A DNA stretch of 32,423 nt from an uncultured Bacilli bacterium (lineage in GTDB: Bacteria; Bacillota_I; Bacilli_A; RFN20; CAG-826), in the NCBI GenBank assembly GCA_905235515.1, contig CAJOLV010000014.1, positions 1 through 32,423 of the forward strand, in the 5' to 3' direction. The notes beneath the pieces were generated by a model. It was given only the letters and a program-made list of their open reading frames with translations. It had not been told where the DNA came from and searched no databases. The stretch's first letter is position 1. The number at the start of each line of letters is the position of its first letter. Position numbers and translations under genes: made by a program. Positions 17,804 through 26,000 of this stretch are shown piece by piece.

Positions 17804-17890
17804 TTATGTGTTTAGTTTAGCACAGCAAAAAGAAAAAGAGAAAATTCTCTTTTCGCTTTTGTATAGTTCAATGACGGCGTAATACCTCAT
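17804..17890 (-). pseudogene. Truncated PIN-family toxin remnant (5' end only)
   Basis: ATG at 17890 in an ATGA overlap with the antitoxin stop; reads MRYYAVI then diverges (ELYKSEKRIFSFSFCCAKLNT*) where PIN toxins continue DTN. Confidence 0.55.
17820..17853 (-). terminator. Terminator hairpin downstream of the toxin-antitoxin remnant
   Basis: AAAAGAGAA-tt-TTCTCTTTT (17834-17853), then TCTTTTT on the minus strand. Confidence 0.6.
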
Positions 17891-18079
17891 CCATTTTTCT
17901 TTCTCATTTCCTCTCTCACTTGACGAATTATTTCGTTTATTTGTTCAAGAGTCATCTCGGAATTACCATTATTATTTAATTCTTCTTGGTTTTTTTAAAG
18001 CTTCTAAGGCTTTGCGAGTGTCTGTCTTTTGCTGTCTTTGGGGATTAAAGTTGCCGCCATTAAAGGTGACACTTTTCAT
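17887..18079 (-). pseudogene. Frameshifted small antitoxin-like gene
   Basis: Frame from ATG 18079 stops at 17972 (MKSVTFNGGNFNPQRQQKTDTRKALEALKKPRRIK*). Removing one A in the A7 run (17990-17996) gives ...ALEALKNQEELNNNGNSEMTLEQINEIIRQVREEMRKKNG*, ending at 17887. Confidence 0.6.
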
Positions 18080-18126
18080 CTAGGGGTGTTATTTAACGAC
18101 GTTTACATATATCTCTTATTTAGATA

Positions 18127-18154
18127 TAAAAAAATCCTCGAGCGTGTTCAAGGA
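18127..18154 (-). terminator. Rho-independent terminator of the tRNA transcript
   Basis: Minus strand TCCTTGA-ACACGC-TCGAGGA-TTTTTTT. Confidence 0.75.
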
Positions 18155-18169
18155 CAATTAAGCAATATT

Positions 18170-18246
18170 TGGTAGCTGAGGACGGATTTGAACCGCCGAC
18201 CTTGAAGGTATGAACTTCCTGCTCTAGCCAACTGAGCTACTCAGCC
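18170..18246 (-). tRNA. tRNA-Met (CAT), probably elongator
   Basis: GGCTGAG/CTCAGCT acceptor, GCTCAGTTGGCTAGAGC D-arm, anticodon loop TTCATAC, GGTTCAAATCC T-arm, encoded CCA. Confidence 0.93.
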
Positions 18247-18251
18247 ATATC

Positions 18252-18327
18252 TGGTGGATCTGAAGGGAATCGAACCCTCTACCTCCTGAATGCAAATCAG
18301 GCGCTCTCCCAAGTGAGCTACAGACCC
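18252..18327 (-). tRNA. tRNA-Ala (TGC)
   Basis: GGGTCTG/CAGATCC acceptor with G3:U70, anticodon stem-loop CCTGA-TTTGCAT-TCAGG, encoded CCA. Confidence 0.95.
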
Positions 18328-18384
18328 ATGTGTCGCATAAATGCGGCATTAAATAAAATACACGAGTGATATAAATTTTACAAG

Positions 18385-19071
18385 TTATTTCTTTATATAA
18401 ACCAAATCTGGTTTAGAAATTGTCACCCTAGTGTGGCTTGGAATATCTTCGGTGACAAATACATTGCTGCCTAATATGACATCATCACCCACTACAATAT
18501 CACCAAGGATTGAAGCTCCTGAATAAATAGTGACATCGTCTCCAATTGTTGGATGTCTTTTTGTGCCTTTTAGGCTATGGCCTTTAGAAAGAGATAACGC
18601 TCCTAAGGTGACACCTTGATATATTTTGACTCTTTTGCCTACTATTGCGGTCTCACCAATAACTGTTCCTGTGCCATGGTCGATAAAGAAAGGAACTCCA
18701 ATTGTGCCGCCTGGATGGATATCAATACCTGTAATCTTATGAGCTTGTTCAGAAATGAATCTGGATTCAACTTTATATCCTAATAAATATAAAGGATGAG
18801 CAATACGATAATAGCAAATCGCTAAAAAGCCTGGATAAGAGAGGATAATTTCATCTAATGAATTAGCGGCAGGATCACTATCATAGAAGAATTTTAAATC
18901 TTCTTGTAATAGATTCTCGACAAGTAAAAGATGGTCGCAATATTCTCTGGCTTTTTCTAAATTGTTATCAACATTCTTTAAAAAAGAAAACTGGATATCA
19001 TTCTTTTGATTTCCAATAGCGTTGCCATAGCAATCATTAATAAACAAGTAAAGATTATTTGGTGAGTTCAC
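18385..19071 (-). CDS. cysE: Serine O-acetyltransferase
   Basis: 228 aa from GTG; HPGGTIGVPFFIDHGTGTVIGETAIVGKRVKIYQGVTLGA left-handed beta-helix hexapeptides. Confidence 0.93.
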   Translation of the reverse strand: MNSPNNLYLFINDCYGNAIGNQKNDIQFSFLKNVDNNLEKAREYCDHLLLVENLLQEDLKFFYDSDPAANSLDEIILSYPGFLAICYYRIAHPLYLLGYKVESRFISEQAHKITGIDIHPGGTIGVPFFIDHGTGTVIGETAIVGKRVKIYQGVTLGALSLSKGHSLKGTKRHPTIGDDVTIYSGASILGDIVVGDDVILGSNVFVTEDIPSHTRVTISKPDLVYIKK

Positions 19072-19114
19072 GCTTATTATTTTACGAATAATTAGTTTTT
19101 AATCAATCAAAACG

Positions 19115-19142
19115 ATAAAAAACGAGATTTAACAATCCCGTT
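19115..19142 (-). terminator. Rho-independent terminator of the rubrerythrin gene
   Basis: Minus strand AACGGGAT-TGTTAA-ATCTCGTT-TTTTA. Confidence 0.75.
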
Positions 19143-19164
19143 TCTTACCTAGATAAGATATCAA

Positions 19165-19716
19165 CTATTTGAAATATCTCTTTAACATCGCTTCTAAGGC
19201 CGCTCCATGGCGTTGTTCATCTTTGGCCATTTCATGGACAGCATCGTGAATTGCGTCATAGTTGAGTTCTTTGGCCTTTTTGGCAATATCTAATTTAGAA
19301 GCGCAGGCACCATTTTCACCCGCTAACATCTTTTCAATATTAGCTTTAGTGTCGGCAACAACAACTTCCCCTAATAATTCAGCGAATTTAGCAGCGTGTT
19401 CTGCTTCTTCTTTAGCGATTTGCTCAAAGAGCATGGCGATTTCTGGATACCCTTCTCTTAAGGCTTGTCTAGCCATAGCGAGGTACATCCCAACTTCACT
19501 GCATTCACCTTTGAAGTGATCTCTACAACCTTGTAAGACAAATGGGTCAACGCCTTGAGCAACACCGATATCATGTTTACAAGCCCACACTAACTTGTCA
19601 GATTTTGGTTCTTCTAAAATTGTTTCTAATTTTGAGAAATCAGCACCACAAATTGGACATGGATCGCCTTCTTTAACTTCAACAATTTGTCCACATACTT
19701 TACAACGATATTTCAT
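19165..19716 (-). CDS. Reverse rubrerythrin (N-terminal rubredoxin-like knuckle plus ferritin-like domain)
   Basis: 183 aa; N-terminal YRCKVCG...CPICGA then EVGMYLAMARQA...EIAKEEAEHAAKFAE...EMAKDEQRHG. Confidence 0.9.
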   Translation of the reverse strand: MKYRCKVCGQIVEVKEGDPCPICGADFSKLETILEEPKSDKLVWACKHDIGVAQGVDPFVLQGCRDHFKGECSEVGMYLAMARQALREGYPEIAMLFEQIAKEEAEHAAKFAELLGEVVVADTKANIEKMLAGENGACASKLDIAKKAKELNYDAIHDAVHEMAKDEQRHGAALEAMLKRYFK

Positions 19717-19750
19717 ATCAATTTTTCTCCTTAAATTAATTATATATTAG

Positions 19751-20542
19751 TTAAATTATTTTTAAATCCTCTAACGCTAATTTTACACCATGCTCATGGA
19801 TGGTTTCGGCAATGTAGGTTGCTCTTTCTTTCACTTCTTCTCTACCGTTTCCTACCGCAATAGATAGCCCTACTTCTTCAAACATCGCGATATCTCCATA
19901 ATCATCACCGATACCAATAGATTGTGCTTTTTTAATCTTTAAACATTTAAGAACTTTTTTAATTCCTAAACCCTTTGAACAATCATAATATCTAAGATCA
20001 ACACCGCATTTATCAAATCTAAAATAATTGATACTTTTAGGTATTAAAGGTTTTATCTCTTCATCCATTTCTTCAGGGGCAAATAAGAGCAGGGCAGAAA
20101 CGTGTTTAAAGTGATGATTTCTAACCTCTGGAATCGTTTCGACAAATCGGGTTAAATAGTCAAATACATAGTCATTCGGCGCTAAAGTGAAAAATCTTTC
20201 TCTTTCTGTGCGCACTTCAAGCGATAAATTTCTTTTGTCTGCGATGCCGTTAATTTTCTTTACCACTCTCGCTGGAATATTGTGAGCAAATATGAGTTTA
20301 TCATGAGCAAAAGCTACTTCTCCGTTTGTGCAAATAATACCATCAGGATTAAAGATATTTAATAGCCCTGTGCTCACTACACTATCATATGGACGAGCTG
20401 TGCATAGATAAATAAGAACGCCCTTATTTTGTGCTCTTTTTAAAGCATCGATTGATTCATAATCCCAATCGTGAATTTTATGATTGAGAATAGTCCAATC
20501 AATATCAACAAAGATGATTTTGTAATCGTTTTTATAATCCAT
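19751..20542 (-). CDS. HAD superfamily (Cof-type) hydrolase
   Basis: 263 aa; FVDIDWTIL, LCTARPYD, GIGDDYGDIAMFEEVGLSIAVGNG. Confidence 0.9.
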   Translation of the reverse strand: MDYKNDYKIIFVDIDWTILNHKIHDWDYESIDALKRAQNKGVLIYLCTARPYDSVVSTGLLNIFNPDGIICTNGEVAFAHDKLIFAHNIPARVVKKINGIADKRNLSLEVRTERERFFTLAPNDYVFDYLTRFVETIPEVRNHHFKHVSALLLFAPEEMDEEIKPLIPKSINYFRFDKCGVDLRYYDCSKGLGIKKVLKCLKIKKAQSIGIGDDYGDIAMFEEVGLSIAVGNGREEVKERATYIAETIHEHGVKLALEDLKII

Positions 20543-20621
20543 AAAATAGGTTAATAGCGTTTCTAATCTATTCCTTTACAAATTGCTATCTTGATATTAT
20601 CGAAAAAAACTCACTATGTAA

Positions 20622-20639
20622 ATTGAAATGTATTTCAAT
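20622..20639. promoter_or_regulatory. Putative operator upstream of ackA
   Basis: Perfect inverted repeat ATTGAAAT-gt-ATTTCAAT, just after a candidate promoter TTGATA...TATGTA. Confidence 0.45.
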
Positions 20640-20678
20640 ATATGAAATAATGTTAAGGTATATACGAGGTATTTTAAT

Positions 20679-21881
20679 ATGGCTAAAGTAATGACAATTA
20701 ACTCTGGTTCATCAAGTTTAAAGTTTAAACTTTATGAGATGCCAGAAGAAAAAGAAATCTGTTCTGGTAACTGTGAAAGAATCGGTTTAGCAGATGGTAT
20801 CTTCACTATTAAGTATGATGGTAAGAAAGAACAAACCACTCCTGTTTTCCCAAATCACGCAGTAGCCGCTAAAACAGTTGTTGATGCTTTATTAGAAAAA
20901 GGCATTATTAAATCATTTGAGGAAATAAAAGCAATTGGCCACCGTATCGTTCAAGGTGGTAAATATTTCTCTAAATCTGCGATGTTTGATGCTGATACAG
21001 AAGCAAAGATTGAATCTTTAATTCCTTTAGCACCACTTCATAACGCTGCTCACTTAACATGCTTTAGAGCGTTTAAAGAGGTTTTGCCAAATTGTCCTGC
21101 AATTGCGACTTTTGATACAGCTTTCCATCAGACTATGTCTGAAGAAGACTATACATTCGCAATTCCATATGAATTAACAGAAAAATATGATATTAGACGC
21201 TATGGAGCTCATGGTACATCACATAAATATTTAGCCGAAAAAGCTAATGCTTATTTACCAGGTGTTGAACATCCAAGATTAATTACTTGCCATATTGGTT
21301 CAGGCGCTTCAATTTCTGCAATTAAAGATGGTAAATGTGTAGCGACCTCTATGGGTCTCACACCATTAGGTGGCATTATGATGGGAACTAGAACTGGTGA
21401 TATGGATCCATCAGTGTTCAACTATGTTGTGACTGTGACTGGAAAATCTGCAGAAGAAGTTTATCAAATGTTTAATAAACAATCTGGTTTTAAAGGCGTA
21501 GCGGGCTCATCCGATTCCCGTGATGTTCTCGCTGGTGTTGAAACTGGTGATCAAAAATGTATCTTAGCCAATAAGATTTTCTTAAGAAGAATTTGTGATT
21601 ATATCGGTCAATATTATGTGAGATTAGGCGGATGCGACATGATTATCTTTTCCGCTGGTATTGGCGAAAACGAACCAAGAACAAGAAGAGATGTCTGTAA
21701 GATGCTTTATCCTTCATTAGGCACAGTTATTGATGAAGAATTAAATAGCACATTGCGTGGTAAGGAAGCCTTATTATCCACTCCAGAGAGCAAGATTAAA
21801 GTCGCAGTTATCCCAACCGATGAAGAAGTAATGATTGCTCGTGATGCCTATAAAATGTGCATTCTTAAGGAGGACTTATAA
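20679..21881 (+). CDS. ackA: Acetate kinase
   Basis: 400 aa; NSGSSSLKFKL, FDTAFHQTM, YGAHGTSHKY, GSGASISAIKDGK, FSAGIGENEP. Confidence 0.97.
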   Translation: MAKVMTINSGSSSLKFKLYEMPEEKEICSGNCERIGLADGIFTIKYDGKKEQTTPVFPNHAVAAKTVVDALLEKGIIKSFEEIKAIGHRIVQGGKYFSKSAMFDADTEAKIESLIPLAPLHNAAHLTCFRAFKEVLPNCPAIATFDTAFHQTMSEEDYTFAIPYELTEKYDIRRYGAHGTSHKYLAEKANAYLPGVEHPRLITCHIGSGASISAIKDGKCVATSMGLTPLGGIMMGTRTGDMDPSVFNYVVTVTGKSAEEVYQMFNKQSGFKGVAGSSDSRDVLAGVETGDQKCILANKIFLRRICDYIGQYYVRLGGCDMIIFSAGIGENEPRTRRDVCKMLYPSLGTVIDEELNSTLRGKEALLSTPESKIKVAVIPTDEEVMIARDAYKMCILKEDL

Positions 21882-22870
21882 TGGCCCTTGACCCAGTCAT
21901 TAAAGAATACGGAAAGAAGTTCATTAAAGAATATCGTCGTGTTTTAAGTGCGATTAAAAGATATGATCGAATTGCCATTTTCCGTCATACTATGCCTGAT
22001 TTTGATGCCTTAGGCACTCAATTAGGATTAGCCACTTGGATTAAAGACAACTTCCCAAATAAAGAAGTTAAAGTTTTTGGTGATAATCATGTCACTTTTA
22101 CTCCTCGACTTTATCGAGAGATGGATTCAGCTAATCAAACTTGGTTCAAAGAACCATTCCTTGCCATTATTTGTGATACTGGTAATACTTCCCGTATTGC
22201 GGATCCAAGATGGAAAAAGGGGAAATTTAAAATTAAAATTGACCACCATCCAGATGTTGAACATTATGGCAAAATCAGTATTGTCGATACCTCCGCTGCT
22301 GCAGCGAGTGAAATCGTTGTTAATATGTTATTAAACTTTAAAGGTAATTATTTCATCTCTAAAGAAGCAGCTTTCTATTTCCACTCTGCGATTGTCGGTG
22401 ATTCCGGTTCCTTTAAATATTCTTCCGTTTCCCGTCATACATTCGCGATTGCGGGTGAATTAGTCTCCACTGGCATTAGTGTTTCTGAAGTCTACCAAAA
22501 GATGTTCTTAAAGCAAATCGATGACTTAAAAGTAACGGCCTATGTTTTAAACCACTTTGAAGTTTCTGATAAAGGCGTTGCCTATTATGTATTAGACGCG
22601 AAGATTCAAGAAGAATTAAAAATTACCACTGAAAGAGGTAAAGAAAATGTCAATCTCTTCGCAAATATTGAAGGCATCAATTGCTGGTGTTCTGTTACCG
22701 AAGATGTCAAGGATCATTGCTGGAGAGTTTCATTAAGAAGCAAAGATATTCCAATCAATGGAGTGGCAGAGATGTTTGAAGGTGGAGGGCACGCTCAAGC
22801 GTCTGGTGCTAAACTTAATTCTTTAAACGATTTACCACGTTTGATTGAAGAACTCGGTAAATTATTCTAA
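21881..22870 (+). CDS. nrnA: DHH/DHHA1 phosphoesterase (NrnA-like)
   Basis: 329 aa; MPDFDALGTQ, ICDTGNTSRI, KIDHHPDVE, DSGSFKYS, GGGHAQASGA; TAATG overlap with ackA. Confidence 0.88.
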   Translation: MALDPVIKEYGKKFIKEYRRVLSAIKRYDRIAIFRHTMPDFDALGTQLGLATWIKDNFPNKEVKVFGDNHVTFTPRLYREMDSANQTWFKEPFLAIICDTGNTSRIADPRWKKGKFKIKIDHHPDVEHYGKISIVDTSAAAASEIVVNMLLNFKGNYFISKEAAFYFHSAIVGDSGSFKYSSVSRHTFAIAGELVSTGISVSEVYQKMFLKQIDDLKVTAYVLNHFEVSDKGVAYYVLDAKIQEELKITTERGKENVNLFANIEGINCWCSVTEDVKDHCWRVSLRSKDIPINGVAEMFEGGGHAQASGAKLNSLNDLPRLIEELGKLF

Positions 22871-22894
22871 TCAGTCTAAATATTACTGAAAAAA

Positions 22895-22919
22895 GGTAGC
22901 AATTTTGTTACCTTTTTTT
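22895..22919 (+). terminator. Rho-independent terminator after nrnA
   Basis: ggtagcaa-tt-ttgttacc-ttttttt. Confidence 0.8.
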
Positions 22920-22942
22920 GTTGTATTATTTATAATACTAGT

Positions 22943-25900
22943 ATGAGTAAGTTCGCACCCATACATATCATCAGTGGTTATTCCTTTCTACGTAGTGGAT
23001 TGACTATTAAGAAAATTGAAACTGCATTAAAAAATAATGATTATTTTGGGATGGGCTTAACTGATGAGGGGGTTTTACATGGCTATCCACCATTCTTCCA
23101 CCTCATGGAAAAATATCATAAGCCTTACATTCTTGGTTTATTTTTAAATGTTGATGAAGATTTCATTGCGGCGTACGCAATTAATGAGGATGGTTATAAC
23201 AACCTCATCAATATTTCATTAGCTATACAAAAAGAAGAATTCAATTTTGCTTATTTAAAAGAACATTCTTCTGGTTTAATTGGGGTTTTAGAGACTAATC
23301 ACGGTAAGTTCAAAGAACTATTTTCCCTTGTAGAGAAGGTTGATACTTCTTTCACTAAATATGTTTTAAAAATCTCTGATTTTTTTAAAGCGGGGTTTTA
23401 TCTTGGTGTCGAAGTAACTTCTAGAGAAGAAGTGAAATTTGCGAATAAAGTGAGAAGATTTGCTGATGAATTTACCTATGATTGCGTGGCTTTTCCAAGG
23501 GTAAAATATCTAAAAAAAGATGATGCGATTACTTTAGATATCGTAAATGCAATTCAACTAGGTGAGCAATTAAAAGATAAAGCAAAAGTTGGACAAGAAT
23601 ATTTTATGACTGAGTCTGACTATCATAAGATTTATTCTGGGATTGAAATTGATAATACGAATAGAATTATTAATTCAAACAAGCTAGATTTTTCTAAAAA
23701 TAGAGGGCAAATGCTCCACTATCCATGTGATGATAGCGATTTAGAATTAAGAAATCGTGGTTATAAGAAATTAGAAGAACTTGGCCTAAAAGACCACAAT
23801 GAATATATCGACCGATTGGAATATGAACTGAGTGTTATTAAATCAATGGGATATTCTGATTATTTCTTACTCGTTCAAGACTATGTTAATTGGGCAAAAA
23901 ATAACGATATCTTAGTCGGCCCTGGCAGAGGCTCCGCAGCCGGATCGTTGATTTCTTATTTACTTAATATCACTGAAGTTGATCCTTTAAAATATGGTTT
24001 ACAATTTGAAAGATTTTTAAATCCCAATCGTTTAACAATGCCTGATATCGATGTCGACTTCATGGATATTAAAAGAGATGATGTCGTTCAATTTATGCGT
24101 GATAAATATGGTAACCATCGGGTTGGCAATATTGTTGCTTTACAAACCATCGGTGCCAAGCAATCTTTACGAGATATTGGTAGAGTCTATAATATTCCGG
24201 AAAGACATATTTCTTTACTTAGTAAAACCATTAGAGAAGATAGGGAAGATAGGGATATGACTTTAGGCAAAGCCTATCGTTATAATGAAGACTTTAAAAA
24301 GCTCTGTGATTCCGACCAATATTTTAAAGAAATTGTTTCACTAGCAGGCAAGATTGAAGGTTTGCCAAGACAGACTGGTCAACACGCTGCTGGTATTGTT
24401 TTAAATAATGTCGACATGGAACAAGCCATGCCTGTATCTATTGATTTAAACGATAATTATATTTCTCAGTACGAATTCAAATATTTAGAAGAGCAAGGTT
24501 TCTTGAAGATGGACTTCTTAGGCTTAAGAAACCTCACTACCGTCAGTTATTGCGTGGATTTAATTAATCTCCACTATCCCGATTTGCATTTAGATAAATA
24601 TCAAATTCCCTATGACACTCCGGAAGTCTTTGATTTGATTAAAAGTGGACAAGTCATTGGTTTATTCCAAATTGAAACACCAGTGATGAAAAAAGGTATC
24701 CAAATATTAAAGCCAAGTTGTTTTGATGATGTTGTTGCATTACTCGCTTTAAATAGACCTGGTCCAATGGCGTTTATTCCTAGTTATGCTAAACGGAGAG
24801 ATGGTAAGGAGAAAATTAGTTATATCTCTAAAGATTTAGAAGATATTTTATCTAGCACCTATGGAATTATTGTCTACCAAGAACAAATTAACCAGATCGC
24901 CACCAAGATTGCTGGTATGACACCTGGAGAAAGCGATTTATTTAGAAGGGCGATTTCTAAAAAAGATAAAGATGCTTTAACAAAGAATAAAGAACTATTC
25001 ATAAAAGGATGTTTAGCCAAAGGCTATAGTCAAAAAACCGCTGATGAGATATTTGAACATATCGCTAAATTTGCTAACTATGGGTTTAATAAATCTCACT
25101 CAGTAGCCTATGCTGTTTTGACTTGCCGGATGGCGTGGTTAAAAGCTAATTATCCTTTAGAATTTTATTCGGCAATTTTACAAACTGGTACTTCTAGTGA
25201 GACTAAATTTGGTGAATATATCTCCGAGATGAGAAAGCGTAACATCAAGATATTGCCACCAAGTATTAATCATTCATCAATGTTATTTGATGTAAAAGAA
25301 GAGGCTTTGTTATTCCCATTCTCTTCTATTCATGGGCTCAATTCTTTAATGGCCAAAAACATTATTGAAGAAAGAGAAAAAGGTCTTTTTACTGACTTCT
25401 TTAATTTTGTTAGTCGTTTATACCCTTATAAGATTAACGAATTACAAATATTAGCGTTAGTTAATTCTGGGGCTTTAGATGAGCTATATCCATCAAGAGC
25501 CTCAATGCGTATCACTATCAAAGCCGCTTTGCAATATGCGGAACTCAACTATTCCGAAGATGGACAAATGAATTTAGGTATCTCGGCAATTAATCCACCG
25601 ATTATGAATGTTGAGACCGATCGACCAATTGATAATCTCGACTTTGAATATGACGCAATCGGTGTGATGTTATCAAGTAATCCTTTGGATTATCATAAAG
25701 AACAATTAGATAAATTAGGTGTTGTTAATATTAATAACGCAAATCAAACTAAGGTCAATAAGATGGCTGGTGTTATTAAATCAGTCAAACAGATTAAGAC
25801 CAAAAAAGGCGACCAAATGGCAATCATTAAAATATATGATCAAACCGGTGATTTAGAAGTCACAGTCTTCCCAAAAGTATTTGATTTAGTAAAAGGATAT

Positions 25901-25999
25901 TTGGTGAGGAATGCGATAGTCATTGTGACAGGCCGATTTGAACAAAGAGAAGAATTATCGTTCTTTGCGGATAATATTGAAAAATTGGAGGTTGAATAA
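22943..25999 (+). CDS. dnaE: DNA polymerase III subunit alpha
   Basis: 1018 aa; GPGRGSAAGSLISYLL, MPDIDVDFMD, YQEQINQIA, NYGFNKSHSVAYA; C-terminal OB fold. Confidence 0.96.
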   Translation: MSKFAPIHIISGYSFLRSGLTIKKIETALKNNDYFGMGLTDEGVLHGYPPFFHLMEKYHKPYILGLFLNVDEDFIAAYAINEDGYNNLINISLAIQKEEFNFAYLKEHSSGLIGVLETNHGKFKELFSLVEKVDTSFTKYVLKISDFFKAGFYLGVEVTSREEVKFANKVRRFADEFTYDCVAFPRVKYLKKDDAITLDIVNAIQLGEQLKDKAKVGQEYFMTESDYHKIYSGIEIDNTNRIINSNKLDFSKNRGQMLHYPCDDSDLELRNRGYKKLEELGLKDHNEYIDRLEYELSVIKSMGYSDYFLLVQDYVNWAKNNDILVGPGRGSAAGSLISYLLNITEVDPLKYGLQFERFLNPNRLTMPDIDVDFMDIKRDDVVQFMRDKYGNHRVGNIVALQTIGAKQSLRDIGRVYNIPERHISLLSKTIREDREDRDMTLGKAYRYNEDFKKLCDSDQYFKEIVSLAGKIEGLPRQTGQHAAGIVLNNVDMEQAMPVSIDLNDNYISQYEFKYLEEQGFLKMDFLGLRNLTTVSYCVDLINLHYPDLHLDKYQIPYDTPEVFDLIKSGQVIGLFQIETPVMKKGIQILKPSCFDDVVALLALNRPGPMAFIPSYAKRRDGKEKISYISKDLEDILSSTYGIIVYQEQINQIATKIAGMTPGESDLFRRAISKKDKDALTKNKELFIKGCLAKGYSQKTADEIFEHIAKFANYGFNKSHSVAYAVLTCRMAWLKANYPLEFYSAILQTGTSSETKFGEYISEMRKRNIKILPPSINHSSMLFDVKEEALLFPFSSIHGLNSLMAKNIIEEREKGLFTDFFNFVSRLYPYKINELQILALVNSGALDELYPSRASMRITIKAALQYAELNYSEDGQMNLGISAINPPIMNVETDRPIDNLDFEYDAIGVMLSSNPLDYHKEQLDKLGVVNINNANQTKVNKMAGVIKSVKQIKTKKGDQMAIIKIYDQTGDLEVTVFPKVFDLVKGYLVRNAIVIVTGRFEQREELSFFADNIEKLEVE

Positions 26000-26000
26000 T

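Noticed and set aside
18331-18348. tgtcgcat-aa-atgcggca hairpin between tRNA-Ala and cysE
   Set aside because: No T tract and a two-base loop; could be a processing structure but not supportable as a terminator or ncRNA.
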